Under the pieces are notes generated by a model that searched no databases, was not told the origin of the DNA, and saw nothing but the letters and a program-made list of their open reading frames with translations. From Lichenicoccus sp964247695 (GTDB lineage Bacteria > Pseudomonadota > Alphaproteobacteria > Acetobacterales > Acetobacteraceae), in assembly GCA_964247695.1 (NCBI GenBank), contig CAXTVI010000002.1, positions 62,001-126,000 of the forward strand: a DNA stretch of 64,000 nucleotides, in the 5' to 3' direction. This document shows, piece by piece, positions 45,325-53,571 of the stretch. A program made the translations under genes and the position numbers. How positions within the stretch are numbered: the stretch's first letter is position 1; each line of letters opens with the position of its first letter.

Positions 45325-46068
45325 TCAGGCGTTGGACCAGCCGCCATCGACGGTGATGGCATTGCCGGTCATGAAGGCGCTCTCGTCGCCGGCAAGGAAC
45401 ACCACCAGCTCGCCGATCTCTTCCGGCGTGCCGAGCCGCCCCATCGGCTGCCGGGCGAGGAAACTTGCGCGGGCGGTCTCGTAGTCACCCTGGGCCCGCA
45501 TGCGGTCCTGCAGCGACGGGCTATCAACCGTACCCGGACAGATCGCGTTGGCGCGTATGCCCTGCGTCACGTAGTCGACTGCCACCGATTTGGTCAGGCC
45601 GATCACCGCCGCCTTGCTGGCGCCATAGACGAAGCGGCTCGGCACCGCGATGACGCTGGACGCCACCGAGGCCATGTTGATGATCGAGCCGCGCCGGCGC
45701 TCGAGCATGCCGGGCAGGATCGCGCGGATCATCCGGTACATCGCCTTCACGTTGAGCGCGAAGGAGAAGTCGAAGGCGTCGTCGTCGCACTCCAGGATGG
45801 TGCCGGCATGCACGAAGCCGGCGCAGTTGAACAGGATGTCAGGCGCCTGCACGGACGCGGCGAAGCTCCTGATCGCATCCGCGTCCAGCACGTCGAGCCG
45901 GCGCAGCGCGATCCCGGGCGTCGCCCGCAGCGTGTCGAGCCTGGCCTCGTCGATGTCGGTCGCGATCACCTGCGCGCCCTCGCGCGCGCAGGCCAGCGCC
46001 GCCGCCCGGCCGATGCCCTGGCCCGCTGCCGTGATGATCGCCGTGCGTCCCGCAAGTCGTCCTGTCAT
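45325..46068 (-). CDS. SDR dehydrogenase, 2-keto-3-deoxy-L-fuconate dehydrogenase-like
   Basis: A 247-residue SDR. It has IITAAGQGIGRAAALACARE, an acidic strand-2 end (VIATDIDEARL, fitting NAD), APDILFNCAGFVHAGTILEC, the catalytic NMASVASSVIAVPSRFVYGA, SKAAV, and ICPGTVDSPSLQDRM. The AGFVHAGTIL and ICPGTVDSPSL blocks mark the BDH2/ketodeoxyfuconate dehydrogenase group. It oxidises the 4-hydroxyl of 2-keto-3-deoxy-fuconate/rhamnonate to the diketo acid used by the FAH protein next in the operon. Its start overlaps the stop of the upstream GntR gene (ATGA). Confidence 0.85.
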   Translation of the reverse strand: MTGRLAGRTAIITAAGQGIGRAAALACAREGAQVIATDIDEARLDTLRATPGIALRRLDVLDADAIRSFAASVQAPDILFNCAGFVHAGTILECDDDAFDFSFALNVKAMYRMIRAILPGMLERRRGSIINMASVASSVIAVPSRFVYGASKAAVIGLTKSVAVDYVTQGIRANAICPGTVDSPSLQDRMRAQGDYETARASFLARQPMGRLGTPEEIGELVVFLAGDESAFMTGNAITVDGGWSNA

Positions 46069-46814
46069 CGTGCTGCTCTCGCTGTTGTCGGGGGAATGAC
46101 CGGCTCAGAAACAGGCAGGCCGATGCGCTGCATGGCGCCCCTCAGATGCGCGCGCATGGCAGCGCCGGCCGCTTCACGATCCGCGGCTGCGATCGCATCC
46201 ATGATGTGCTCATGCTCGCCGAGCGTTGCCTGCGCCATGTCGTTCGAGGTGACCCTGCTGCCGGCTGCCAGGATGCTCTCGCGCACCCGCTCGGCGGTGA
46301 AGGCCACGATCTGCCGGATGTAGGCATTGCGGGTCGCGCCCGCGACCGCCCGGTGGAAGTCGAGATCGCCTGCAAGCCACGCCACGCTGCCATAGGGCGC
46401 CACCATCATGGCGTCGCGGGCACCGCGCATGCGGTCGAGATCCGAGCTGTCCCGCAGTCCGGCGGCAAGGGACGCTGCCGGGATCTCCAGCATCTCGCGC
46501 ACCTGGAACAGGCTTGCGAAGTGTTCGGCACATGGCGCGCCGGCCGGCTCGATCTGTAGTGCGACCGGCGCCGGGGGCTCGCTGACGAACGCGCCGCGGC
46601 CCTGACGTGACCAGACCAGCCCTTCGAAGCGCAGCCGGGCGATCGCCTCGCGCACCACGTTGCGCGACACCCCGAAGGTGCCGGCAAGCGCCTGCTCGGT
46701 CGGCAGCCGGTCGCCCGGATGCAGCCTGCCTTCGGCGATCTCGCGCGAGATCGAGCTCGCCACCAGCGCCGGCAGGTGCGGTCCGCGGCTCAGCCGGTCG
46801 AGCCTGAGGGTCAC
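46065..46814 (-). CDS. GntR-family regulator (FadR/FCD type), upstream copy
   Basis: A 249-residue regulator with winged helix at about 15-80 (LVASSISREIAEGRLHPGDR, FGVSRNVVREAIARLRFEGL) and an FCD domain (LFQVREMLEIPAASLAAGLR, DLDFHRAVAGATRNAYIRQI, EHEHIMDAIAAADREAAGAA). Its ends overlap both neighbours by 4 nt: the FAD dehydrogenase stop upstream and the SDR start downstream. With a second FCD regulator in the same operon, each may sense a different intermediate. Either could bind the 14-bp site found in front of this operon and before larA. Confidence 0.88.
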   Translation of the reverse strand: MTLRLDRLSRGPHLPALVASSISREIAEGRLHPGDRLPTEQALAGTFGVSRNVVREAIARLRFEGLVWSRQGRGAFVSEPPAPVALQIEPAGAPCAEHFASLFQVREMLEIPAASLAAGLRDSSDLDRMRGARDAMMVAPYGSVAWLAGDLDFHRAVAGATRNAYIRQIVAFTAERVRESILAAGSRVTSNDMAQATLGEHEHIMDAIAAADREAAGAAMRAHLRGAMQRIGLPVSEPVIPPTTARAAR

Positions 46815-48256
46815 GGATCGGCAGGCGTCGGCATCACGCCCGGCAGGATGCGTCCCATGCTGAGGATGCCGTCAGGATCGAGCGCGTGCTTGAGCCCCTG
46901 CGCCAGCGCCAGCGACACCGGGTCGATCCGCTTGAGGAACGCCGCCCGCTTGGCGCGCCCGATCCCGTGCTCGGCACTGATGCTGCCGGCATAGCGGTCG
47001 AGCACGTCGAAGATCGCCTCCTGCGCCGCATGGATCAGCGCCGCCCGCGCCTCGGGCCGGAGGCCGCGCGGCGGCACCACGTTGAGGTGGATGTTGCCGT
47101 CGCCGACATGGCCGTAGGTCAGCGCCTGGCTGTCCGGGAACAGGGCGGCAAGGTGCGGCAGCACGTCGGCGAGAAAGGCCGGGATCTCGGAGATCGGCAG
47201 CGAGATGTCGGTGCGAAGGTAGGGCTGACCCTGACCCTGCGTCTCGACCATCGTCTCGCGCAGACGCCACAGCCGCAGCGCCTGCGCTTCACTGGTGGCG
47301 AGGACAGCGTCCAGCACCAGCGTCTCGGCGCCCACCAGAGCGTTTTCCAGCACCGCGCGCAGGTCGAAGCCGCTGCCGGCGGACAGCTCGATCAGCGCAT
47401 AGACCGGATAGGGCGCGCCGAGCGGGTCGCTGAGCGTCGGATCGTCACGGAACGAGACGTCGAGGCATCCGCGCAGCAGCAGCTCGAAGGCGGTGACCAG
47501 GTCGCTGGTCTTGCGGCGCATGTGCGCATACAGCGCCATCGCGTCGTCGATGGAAGTCAATCCGACAAGCGCGGTCTCGACCTGCTCCGGCTTGGGGAAC
47601 AATTTCAGCGCGGCTGCGGTGACCACGCCGAGCGTGCCCTCGCTGCCGATGAAGAGCTGCTTGAGGTCGTAGCCCCGATTGTCCTTGCGCAGCCGCTTCA
47701 GCCCGTTCCAGATCCGGCCGTCGGCGAGCACCACCTCGAGCCCCAGCACCAGGTCGCGCGTCATGCCGTAATGCAGCACGTTGAAGCCGCCGGCATTTGT
47801 CGAGACGTTGCCGCCGATCCGGCAGCTGCCCTGCGCGCCGAAGGTGATCGGCAGGATACAGTCCTGCGCCTCGGCCGCGTGCTTGGCGTCCTCCAGCACG
47901 CAGCCGGCCTCGACGATCATGGTGAAGTCGATCGCCGACACCAGCCGCACCGCGCGCATGCGCTCCAGGCTCAGCACCAGTTCGACGCGATCCTCCGGCA
48001 CCGCGGCGCCGACCAGCCCGGTCAGGCCACCCTGCGGCACCACCGGGATGCTGTGCCGGCTGCAATGGCGCAGGATGGTCGAGACTTCCTGCACGTTGGC
48101 CGGACGCGCCACCGCCAGCGGCTCGCCGTGATGATCGCCGGACCAGTCCCGGCTGTATCGGTCGAGATCGGCTGCATCCGTGAGAATGGTGCCGTCCGGA
48201 AGCAACGCGGCGAGGGCGGCGACTACTGGGCGGGCGGGCGAGCTGGCGACTTTCAT
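46811..48256 (-). CDS. FAD-binding D-2-hydroxyacid dehydrogenase (GlcD/DLD-like)
   Basis: A 481-residue flavoprotein of the vanillyl-alcohol oxidase fold. FAD segment: PVVPQGGLTGLVGAAVPEDR, GGNVSTNAGGFNVLHYGMTR and DLVLGLEVVLADGRIW. The C-terminal domain has YGHVGDGNIHLNV and ISAEHGIGRAKR. This is the D-lactate/D-2-hydroxyglutarate dehydrogenase group, which oxidises D-2-hydroxyacids to 2-ketoacids and donates electrons to a quinone or cytochrome. It is the first gene of the minus-strand operon; the shared 14-bp site lies 32 bp upstream of the ATG. Confidence 0.88.
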   Translation of the reverse strand: MKVASSPARPVVAALAALLPDGTILTDAADLDRYSRDWSGDHHGEPLAVARPANVQEVSTILRHCSRHSIPVVPQGGLTGLVGAAVPEDRVELVLSLERMRAVRLVSAIDFTMIVEAGCVLEDAKHAAEAQDCILPITFGAQGSCRIGGNVSTNAGGFNVLHYGMTRDLVLGLEVVLADGRIWNGLKRLRKDNRGYDLKQLFIGSEGTLGVVTAAALKLFPKPEQVETALVGLTSIDDAMALYAHMRRKTSDLVTAFELLLRGCLDVSFRDDPTLSDPLGAPYPVYALIELSAGSGFDLRAVLENALVGAETLVLDAVLATSEAQALRLWRLRETMVETQGQGQPYLRTDISLPISEIPAFLADVLPHLAALFPDSQALTYGHVGDGNIHLNVVPPRGLRPEARAALIHAAQEAIFDVLDRYAGSISAEHGIGRAKRAAFLKRIDPVSLALAQGLKHALDPDGILSMGRILPGVMPTPADP

Positions 48257-48287
48257 ACGGCGGTCCGGTCGTCAGTGAACTAGGTCA

Positions 48288-48301
48288 TGTTATCATACAA
48301 C
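48288..48301. promoter_or_regulatory. Candidate GntR operator, copy 1
   Basis: The 14-mer TGTTATCATACAAC lies 32-45 bp upstream of the ATG of the FAD dehydrogenase operon. An identical 14-mer is found at 50489-50502. Its outer parts (TGT...ACA) are symmetric, as in FCD-type GntR operators. Exact recurrence of an A/T-rich 14-mer in two promoter regions of GC-rich DNA makes chance unlikely. Confidence 0.62.
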
Positions 48302-48331
48302 CTGGCTACGGGATCAAGCCGCCCGCAACAC

Positions 48332-49519
48332 TCAGCGCATCCGGCTGCGCCAGGACGATGCCCGCTCGCGGGGTGGTGGAGCGGGCTGTATTTCGGTACG
48401 GTCGGATAGCTGCTCGATCAGCCGGCTCGTGATGAGCCCGTGATGGCCGTCCTGCCAGTGGTCCGCTGCATCGTCCGCCGCCATCCAGCTTGGCAGCGGC
48501 AGCAGCAGCCGGGATCCCAGCCCCGCCAGCAGCGGCTCGTAGGTTGCACGCAGGGCCGCGAGGGTCCGCTGGCCGTCGGCATCCCGCGTCCAGCGCAGTC
48601 CGCTTCCGATGAGTAGTCCCTCCAGCCTGGCATAGCCTTCCGGCGGCAGCCGGTCGACGCCCTGCCAGGGAGATGGTGCCACCGCGAGCGTCTGCGCCAT
48701 CTCGACGACGACCTGTCGTGCCATCGTGAAGGTCATGCGGGCCTGCAGCGGCGGCATCTCGTCGAGGCCCACCAGGATCAGGGCGCAGGTGTCCATTACC
48801 GCGGCCAGTGCGGCGAGCCAGGACTGGTTGTCGTGCTGCGACCGGTAATAGACCAGCATTGGATAGGAGAGATGGCTCTCCAGCAGTTCGGAGCCCCAGA
48901 CCTCCCACTCGCGCAGCAGGTCGTCGAGCTTGTCCAGCCCGCGACCCTCGGCGTGCCGGATCAGCATGGTGGCGGCGGTCGGCGGCGACCCGGCGCGCCC
49001 GTCGAGCCGGATCACGTGCGCCTCCCGGCGCGAGAAGAGCTGGTACAGCACCGGCAGGTAGCCGATCACCACGGCGATGAAGCCGATGCCGCTGCCGGCC
49101 TCGGCAACGCCCACGACGCGGGCGGCGGCGCTGTGCGGCACCACGTCGCCATAGCCCAGGGTGAAGAAGGTGACCCCGCTCATGTAGATCTGCTCCGAGA
49201 GGGGGGAGTGGCCGGGGGCGCCGGGCGTCTGCAGCACCCATTCCAGCATCCCCAGTCCGGTGATCAGGGCGATGGCCCAGAGCGCGAACAGCATCACCAT
49301 CGAGAGCGGGCCGAACACGCTCAGGATGTGCTCACGGCGGGTGCCGGGCTGCAGGCGCTGGGCCAGCCTGGCCCAGACCGCCCAGCCGCCCTTGAAATAG
49401 TAGCGCACCAGGCGGACGCGGCGGTACACCCTGCGCGGTAGCAGCATGACCTCGAAGGCGTCCTGCAGCACGACGGCCAGCAGGACCAGCGCCAGCAGGC
49501 CGACGACGAGCCGTGTCAT
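48332..49519 (-). CDS. Ion channel family protein (potassium-channel pore)
   Basis: A 395-residue membrane protein. Helices at about 3-20, 70-92 and 130-160 bracket the pore loop MSGVTFFTLGYGDVVPHS, which contains the K+ selectivity filter TLGYGD. An arginine-rich stretch (RRVYRRVRLVRYYFK) follows the first helix. Residues about 165-395 are a helical cytoplasmic domain with no recognised nucleotide or TrkA motif. The gene begins 16 bp after the HIBADH-type gene on the same strand, so the two may be co-transcribed. A role in potassium balance or membrane potential is inferred from the filter alone. Confidence 0.85.
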   Translation of the reverse strand: MTRLVVGLLALVLLAVVLQDAFEVMLLPRRVYRRVRLVRYYFKGGWAVWARLAQRLQPGTRREHILSVFGPLSMVMLFALWAIALITGLGMLEWVLQTPGAPGHSPLSEQIYMSGVTFFTLGYGDVVPHSAAARVVGVAEAGSGIGFIAVVIGYLPVLYQLFSRREAHVIRLDGRAGSPPTAATMLIRHAEGRGLDKLDDLLREWEVWGSELLESHLSYPMLVYYRSQHDNQSWLAALAAVMDTCALILVGLDEMPPLQARMTFTMARQVVVEMAQTLAVAPSPWQGVDRLPPEGYARLEGLLIGSGLRWTRDADGQRTLAALRATYEPLLAGLGSRLLLPLPSWMAADDAADHWQDGHHGLITSRLIEQLSDRTEIQPAPPPRERASSWRSRMR

Positions 49520-49535
49520 GCCTCCCGCGCCCTGC

Positions 49536-50435
49536 TCAGGCGCCCGGCAGCGTCACTCCGTTCGCCTCGGCGATCGAGGCCGCGAGATGCGGCAGGTAGC
49601 GCTCGCCGTCGCCACGGCCGACCGCCAGCGCCAGCGCATTGCGCACCGCGCTGCCGACCGGGTTGGCGGCGGACAAAGCGCCCGCGACGTTGGACATGTA
49701 GGTCATGTCCTTCAGCGCGTTGCGCATGGTGAAGCGGTGCGCCTCGTGGTTGCCGCCGACCACATGCTCGAAGAAGGTCTGGAAGAACGGGCAGTCCATG
49801 CGGCCGCCGGCCAGCACCTTGTGGATGATCTCGGGGGTGATGCCGGACTTGGCGCCGAGCATCAGCGCCTCGGCGTAGATCGCGGCGTAGCCGAGCGAGA
49901 CCGAGTTGTTCAGCAGCTTGAGCGTGTGCCCGGTGCCGACCTCGCCGGTCTCGACCACGCGACGCGCGAAGCAATTCAGTAGTGGCAGTGCCTCGACGAG
50001 ATCGGCGGCGGCGCCGCCGGCCATGACGTCGAGGGTGCCTTCCCAGGCTTCCTTCGGGCTGCGCGACAGCGGCGCGTCCACGATCCGGATGTTCTGCGCC
50101 GCCAGCCTCGACGCAAGCTGCCGGGTGCTCTCGGGCTCGGAGGTGGAGCAGTCGATCAGCAGCAGCGGACGCCCGGCGGAGGCGAGGCCTTCCGCACCCA
50201 GCACCAGCGCCTCGACCTGCGGCGTGCCGGTCACGCACAGCACGATCCGGTCGCACTGCCCGGCCATGTCGCGCAGCGAGGTAGCCTCGGTGGCGCCGCG
50301 CGTCTTGAGGTCTTCAACCGCCTCCGTCTTGCGGTGGCGCAGCACGACCAGGTCGAACCCCTTCTCGACGATGTTCTTCGCCATTCCGTGCCCCATCAGC
50401 CCGACGCCGATGAAACCGACCTTGCCCTGTGACAT
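49536..50435 (-). CDS. Beta-hydroxyacid dehydrogenase (HIBADH/GarR-like)
   Basis: A 299-residue protein. The NAD(P) motif is VGFIGVGLMGHGMAKNIVEK; CVTGTPQVEALVLG and IDCSTSEPESTRQLA follow. The substrate motif reads DAPLSRSPKEAWEGTLDVMA; the usual SGG is SRS. The catalytic lysine is in GTGHTLKLLNNSVSLGYAA. The family oxidises 3-hydroxyisobutyrate, tartronate semialdehyde and similar acids. I chose the ATG at 50435, which puts the Rossmann strand at the N-terminus. It is divergent from larA, and the 14-bp site lies between them. Confidence 0.86.
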   Translation of the reverse strand: MSQGKVGFIGVGLMGHGMAKNIVEKGFDLVVLRHRKTEAVEDLKTRGATEATSLRDMAGQCDRIVLCVTGTPQVEALVLGAEGLASAGRPLLLIDCSTSEPESTRQLASRLAAQNIRIVDAPLSRSPKEAWEGTLDVMAGGAAADLVEALPLLNCFARRVVETGEVGTGHTLKLLNNSVSLGYAAIYAEALMLGAKSGITPEIIHKVLAGGRMDCPFFQTFFEHVVGGNHEAHRFTMRNALKDMTYMSNVAGALSAANPVGSAVRNALALAVGRGDGERYLPHLAASIAEANGVTLPGA

Positions 50436-50488
50436 GTATATCGTCCCGTGATGTGCTGAATGCCGTCGCTGGACATCCAGCTTTGTCT

Positions 50489-50502
50489 TGTTATCATACA
50501 AC
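50489..50502. promoter_or_regulatory. Candidate GntR operator, copy 2
   Basis: The 14-mer TGTTATCATACAAC, identical to that at 48288-48301, stands in the 104-bp divergent region between the HIBADH-type gene (start 50435) and larA (start 50540). With one more base on the left it forms TTGT-N6-ACAA, an exact outer palindrome. One regulator bound here could control both directions. Confidence 0.62.
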
Positions 50503-50539
50503 TCGGCAACAGCAACCTCGACGAGACAGGGCCCAGGTC

Positions 50540-51850
50540 ATGCAGCAGGTCGGACTGTCCTTCGGGCGCGGACATCTGCAGGTCGCCGTGCCTGACGGCG
50601 TGCGCGCAACCGTCATACGCAAGCACGCGCTGCCAAAGCTTGCCGATGGCGCCGCGGCACTCCGCCAGGCCTTCGCGGCACCGGTCGGCAGTCCGCCGCT
50701 GCATGAGCTCGTGCGCGGCCGGCGCAGCGCCTGCATCCTGATCTGCGACATCACCCGTCCGGTGCCGAACCGGCTGTTCCTGCGGCCGATGATCGAGACC
50801 ATGATCGCGGGCGGAATTGCGCGCGAGGCGATCACCGTGCTGGTCGCCACCGGCCTGCACCGGCCGAACGAAGGCGACGAGTTGCGCGAGTTGGTCGGCG
50901 ACGACTGGGTGCTCGCCAATGTCCGCGTCGAGAACCATTTCGCGCGCGACGATGCGGCGCATGTCGATCTCGGCGTGACCGAGGGCCGCGGTGTCCCGAT
51001 CGGCATCGACCGCCGCTTCGTCGAGGCCGACCTGCGGATTGCCACCGGGCTGGTCGAGCCGCATTTCATGGCCGGCTGGTCCGGCGGCCGCAAGGTGGTT
51101 GCCCCCGGTGTGGCGCACCACTCCACCATACGCACCTTCCATTCGGCGCGGTTCATGGAGGACCCGCTGGCGATCCAGTGCAATCTGGTCGGCAACCCGC
51201 TGCACGAGGAGCAACTCGAGATCGTTCGGCGCATCGGCGAGATCTATGCGCTGAATACCGTGCTCGACGAGGATCGCGATCTCGCCTGCGTCACCTTCGG
51301 CGAGATCATCACGAGCCACCTGGCGGCGGTGGACTTCGTCACCGACGCCACGAGGATCCCTGTCCCGCGGCGGTTCCAGACCGTGGTGACCTCGTCGGCC
51401 GGCTACCCGCTCGACAAGACCTACTACCAGACCGTCAAGGGCATGGTGACGCCGCTCGATATCCTGGCACCCGGCGGCACCCTGATCATGGTGTCGGAAT
51501 GCTCCGAGGGCTTCGGCTCGGACGAGTTCCGGCACGCCCAGGAGCGGCTAGTCGAGCTGGGCATGGAGCGGTTCCTCGCGACCTTGACGGCAAAGTCGCT
51601 GGCCGAGATCGACGAGTGGCAGACCGAGATGCAGCTCAAGCCGATGCGGCTGGGGCACGTGGCGCTCTACACCACCGGCCTCGACGCGGAGGAGCGGCGC
51701 ATCACCGGCGTCGAGCTGATCGACGACGTCGCCGCCGCCATCGAGGACAGCATCGGCCGCAGCGGCGATCCGCACGTGGCCTTCATCCCCGAGGGCCCGT
51801 ATGTGGTTCCGGTCTGCGAGACGGTGCAAGAGCGGCCCAAAGCGGCCTGA
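50540..51850 (+). CDS. larA: LarA-family nickel-pincer racemase
   Basis: A 436-residue LarA-like protein. Residues expected for the nickel-pincer active site are present: Arg73 in CDITRPVPNR, His107 in VATGLHRPNEG, His175 in LVEPHFMAGWSG, Lys185 in GGRKVVAPGVAHH and His201 in IRTFHSARFM. These align well with the known lactate racemase residues His108, His174, Lys184 and His200. The family interconverts D/L 2-hydroxyacids. The cofactor genes larB, larC and larE are not in the window. The ATG at 50540 is preferred over an upstream GTG that runs through the promoter. The stop overlaps the next start (TGATG). Confidence 0.86.
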   Translation: MQQVGLSFGRGHLQVAVPDGVRATVIRKHALPKLADGAAALRQAFAAPVGSPPLHELVRGRRSACILICDITRPVPNRLFLRPMIETMIAGGIAREAITVLVATGLHRPNEGDELRELVGDDWVLANVRVENHFARDDAAHVDLGVTEGRGVPIGIDRRFVEADLRIATGLVEPHFMAGWSGGRKVVAPGVAHHSTIRTFHSARFMEDPLAIQCNLVGNPLHEEQLEIVRRIGEIYALNTVLDEDRDLACVTFGEIITSHLAAVDFVTDATRIPVPRRFQTVVTSSAGYPLDKTYYQTVKGMVTPLDILAPGGTLIMVSECSEGFGSDEFRHAQERLVELGMERFLATLTAKSLAEIDEWQTEMQLKPMRLGHVALYTTGLDAEERRITGVELIDDVAAAIEDSIGRSGDPHVAFIPEGPYVVPVCETVQERPKAA

Positions 51851-52785
51851 TGCCGGTCGGACTGTTCACCCACGCCGAGTGCCTCGGACACGATACCGGC
51901 CCGGGACATCCGGAATCACCCGCCCGGCTGCGCGCGGTCTGGCAGGCTCTCGATCATCCCGACTTCGCGACATTGCGGCGGGAGGAGGCGCCGCGTGCGA
52001 CCGGCGCACAACTGGCGCTTGCTCATCCGGCCGGCTACGTGGAACGGCTCCTCGCGATGCGGCCGGCGGCGCCCTTGCTGGAGCGGCTCGACGAGGACAC
52101 CCTGGTCAGCGCCGGGAGCATCGATGCGGCCCTTCGCGCGGCGGGAGCCGCCTGCGCCGCGGTGGACGCGGTCATGCAGGGGAATTGCGAGGCCGCCTTT
52201 GCCGCCGTGCGTCCGCCCGGGCATCATGCGGAGGCTGCCCGCGCCATGGGGTTCTGCCTGTTCAGCAGCGCCGCCATCGCGGCCCTGCATGCGCGGCAGC
52301 GTTGGGGCCTGCAGCGCGTTGCGGTGGCCGATTTCGACGTGCATCACGGCAACGGAACCCAGGCGATCCTCGAGGACGATCCGGGCATGTTCTTTGCCAG
52401 CTCGCACCAGTCGCCCTGTTATCCTGGCACCGGCGCCGCCAGCGAGCGTGGCGTCGCCGGCAATGTGGTGAACCTGCCGTTGCCGCCCGGTAGCGGCAGC
52501 CAGGCATTCCGGCGCGGCTGGAGCACGATCGGGCTGCCGGCCCTCGAAGCGTTCTCGCCGGAGTTGCTGATCATTTCGGCGGGTTTCGATGCGCACCGGG
52601 CCGATCCGCTGGCGCAGCTTGTGCTGGAAGTGGACGACTTCCGCTGGATCACCGCGGAACTCATGGCGGTTGCCGACCGCAGGTGTCACGGCCGTATCGT
52701 TTCTCTCCTGGAAGGTGGCTACGACCTTGCCGCACTCGCCGCATCGAGCGCCGCTCATGTGCGGGCGCTGATGCGCCAGTCCTGA
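51850..52785 (+). CDS. Histone deacetylase superfamily protein
   Basis: A 311-residue class II-type deacetylase fold protein. Zinc and active-site motifs: RPPGHHAEAARAMGFCLFSS, VAVADFDVHHGNGTQAILED and ISAGFDAHRADPLAQ, ending with SLLEGGYDLAAL. It starts GPGHPESPARL, as usual. Bacterial members remove acetyl groups from polyamines, small amides or proteins. The ATG shares a base with the larA stop (TGATG), so the two are co-translated. A functional link with hydroxyacid racemisation is not obvious; control of an acetylated enzyme is one guess. Confidence 0.88.
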   Translation: MPVGLFTHAECLGHDTGPGHPESPARLRAVWQALDHPDFATLRREEAPRATGAQLALAHPAGYVERLLAMRPAAPLLERLDEDTLVSAGSIDAALRAAGAACAAVDAVMQGNCEAAFAAVRPPGHHAEAARAMGFCLFSSAAIAALHARQRWGLQRVAVADFDVHHGNGTQAILEDDPGMFFASSHQSPCYPGTGAASERGVAGNVVNLPLPPGSGSQAFRRGWSTIGLPALEAFSPELLIISAGFDAHRADPLAQLVLEVDDFRWITAELMAVADRRCHGRIVSLLEGGYDLAALAASSAAHVRALMRQS

Positions 52786-52805
52786 CGCACCAGTGAATTT
52801 TCCGA

Positions 52806-53525
52806 TCAGGCAAGCGTCTCGGACAACAGCTCCCGCAGCGACACCCAGGAGCGGGCATCCGCCTCGGCGCTGTACCGGATCGCCTCGGGCATGTTGCGGT
52901 GTCCCGCCTCCTCATTGGTGAAGCTGTGCACCGTCCCGCCATACAGGTGCATCTGCCAGTCCACGCGGGCGTCGCGCATCTCGGTCTCGAACTCGGCGCG
53001 TTGCGCGTGCGGGATCATCGGATCGTCGGCACCGATGCAGACCAGCACACGCGCCTTGATCGCCTGCGCATCGGTCTTCGGCGCGTTGGTGCCGAGGCCG
53101 CTATGGAAGCCGACCACCGCCTTGAGGTCGGCGCCGGCGCGTGCCAACTCGAGCGCCATGGTGCCGCCGAAGCAGAAGCCGATCGCCGCGATGCGGCCCA
53201 CATCCACTTCCGCGCGCGCCGTCAGCGCGTGCAATCCGCCGGCCGCGCGAGCCCGGATCTTCGACGGGTCGGCGAACAGCGGCTGCAGCAGGCCGATCGC
53301 TTCCTGCAGGTCATCGACCAGCCGCGCATCGCCGTGCAGGTCGCAGGCAAGCGCCACGTATCCCATCGAGGCCAGCCGCTCCGCGCGCGAGATCGAATGC
53401 CGGCTGAGGCCGAACGCTTCCGGAAACACCAGCACGGCCGCGCGCGGGCCGGCTCCGGGGTCGAAGAACAGCTCGCTCTTCATCGTAAGGCCGTCGGCCT
53501 CGTAGGTCAGGGTCTCGTGTTGCAT
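52806..53525 (-). CDS. Dienelactone hydrolase family protein
   Basis: A 239-residue alpha/beta hydrolase of DLH type: AVLVFPEAFGLSRHSISRAE, GYVALACDLHGDARLVDD, the nucleophile cysteine in AAIGFCFGGTMALELAR, VLVCIGADDPMIPHAQRAEF (acid) and YGGTVHSFTNEEAGHRN (histidine). It opens dienelactones or cleaves related small esters. Its end is 20 bp from the convergent deacetylase gene. The ATG at 53525 gives the normal length; it diverges from the small membrane protein gene that starts near 53572. Confidence 0.87.
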   Translation of the reverse strand: MQHETLTYEADGLTMKSELFFDPGAGPRAAVLVFPEAFGLSRHSISRAERLASMGYVALACDLHGDARLVDDLQEAIGLLQPLFADPSKIRARAAGGLHALTARAEVDVGRIAAIGFCFGGTMALELARAGADLKAVVGFHSGLGTNAPKTDAQAIKARVLVCIGADDPMIPHAQRAEFETEMRDARVDWQMHLYGGTVHSFTNEEAGHRNMPEAIRYSAEADARSWVSLRELLSETLA

Positions 53526-53571
53526 GGCGCATCCTCGATCTTGTGCTGGCGGCGAGTGTGAAGGCGATGGC

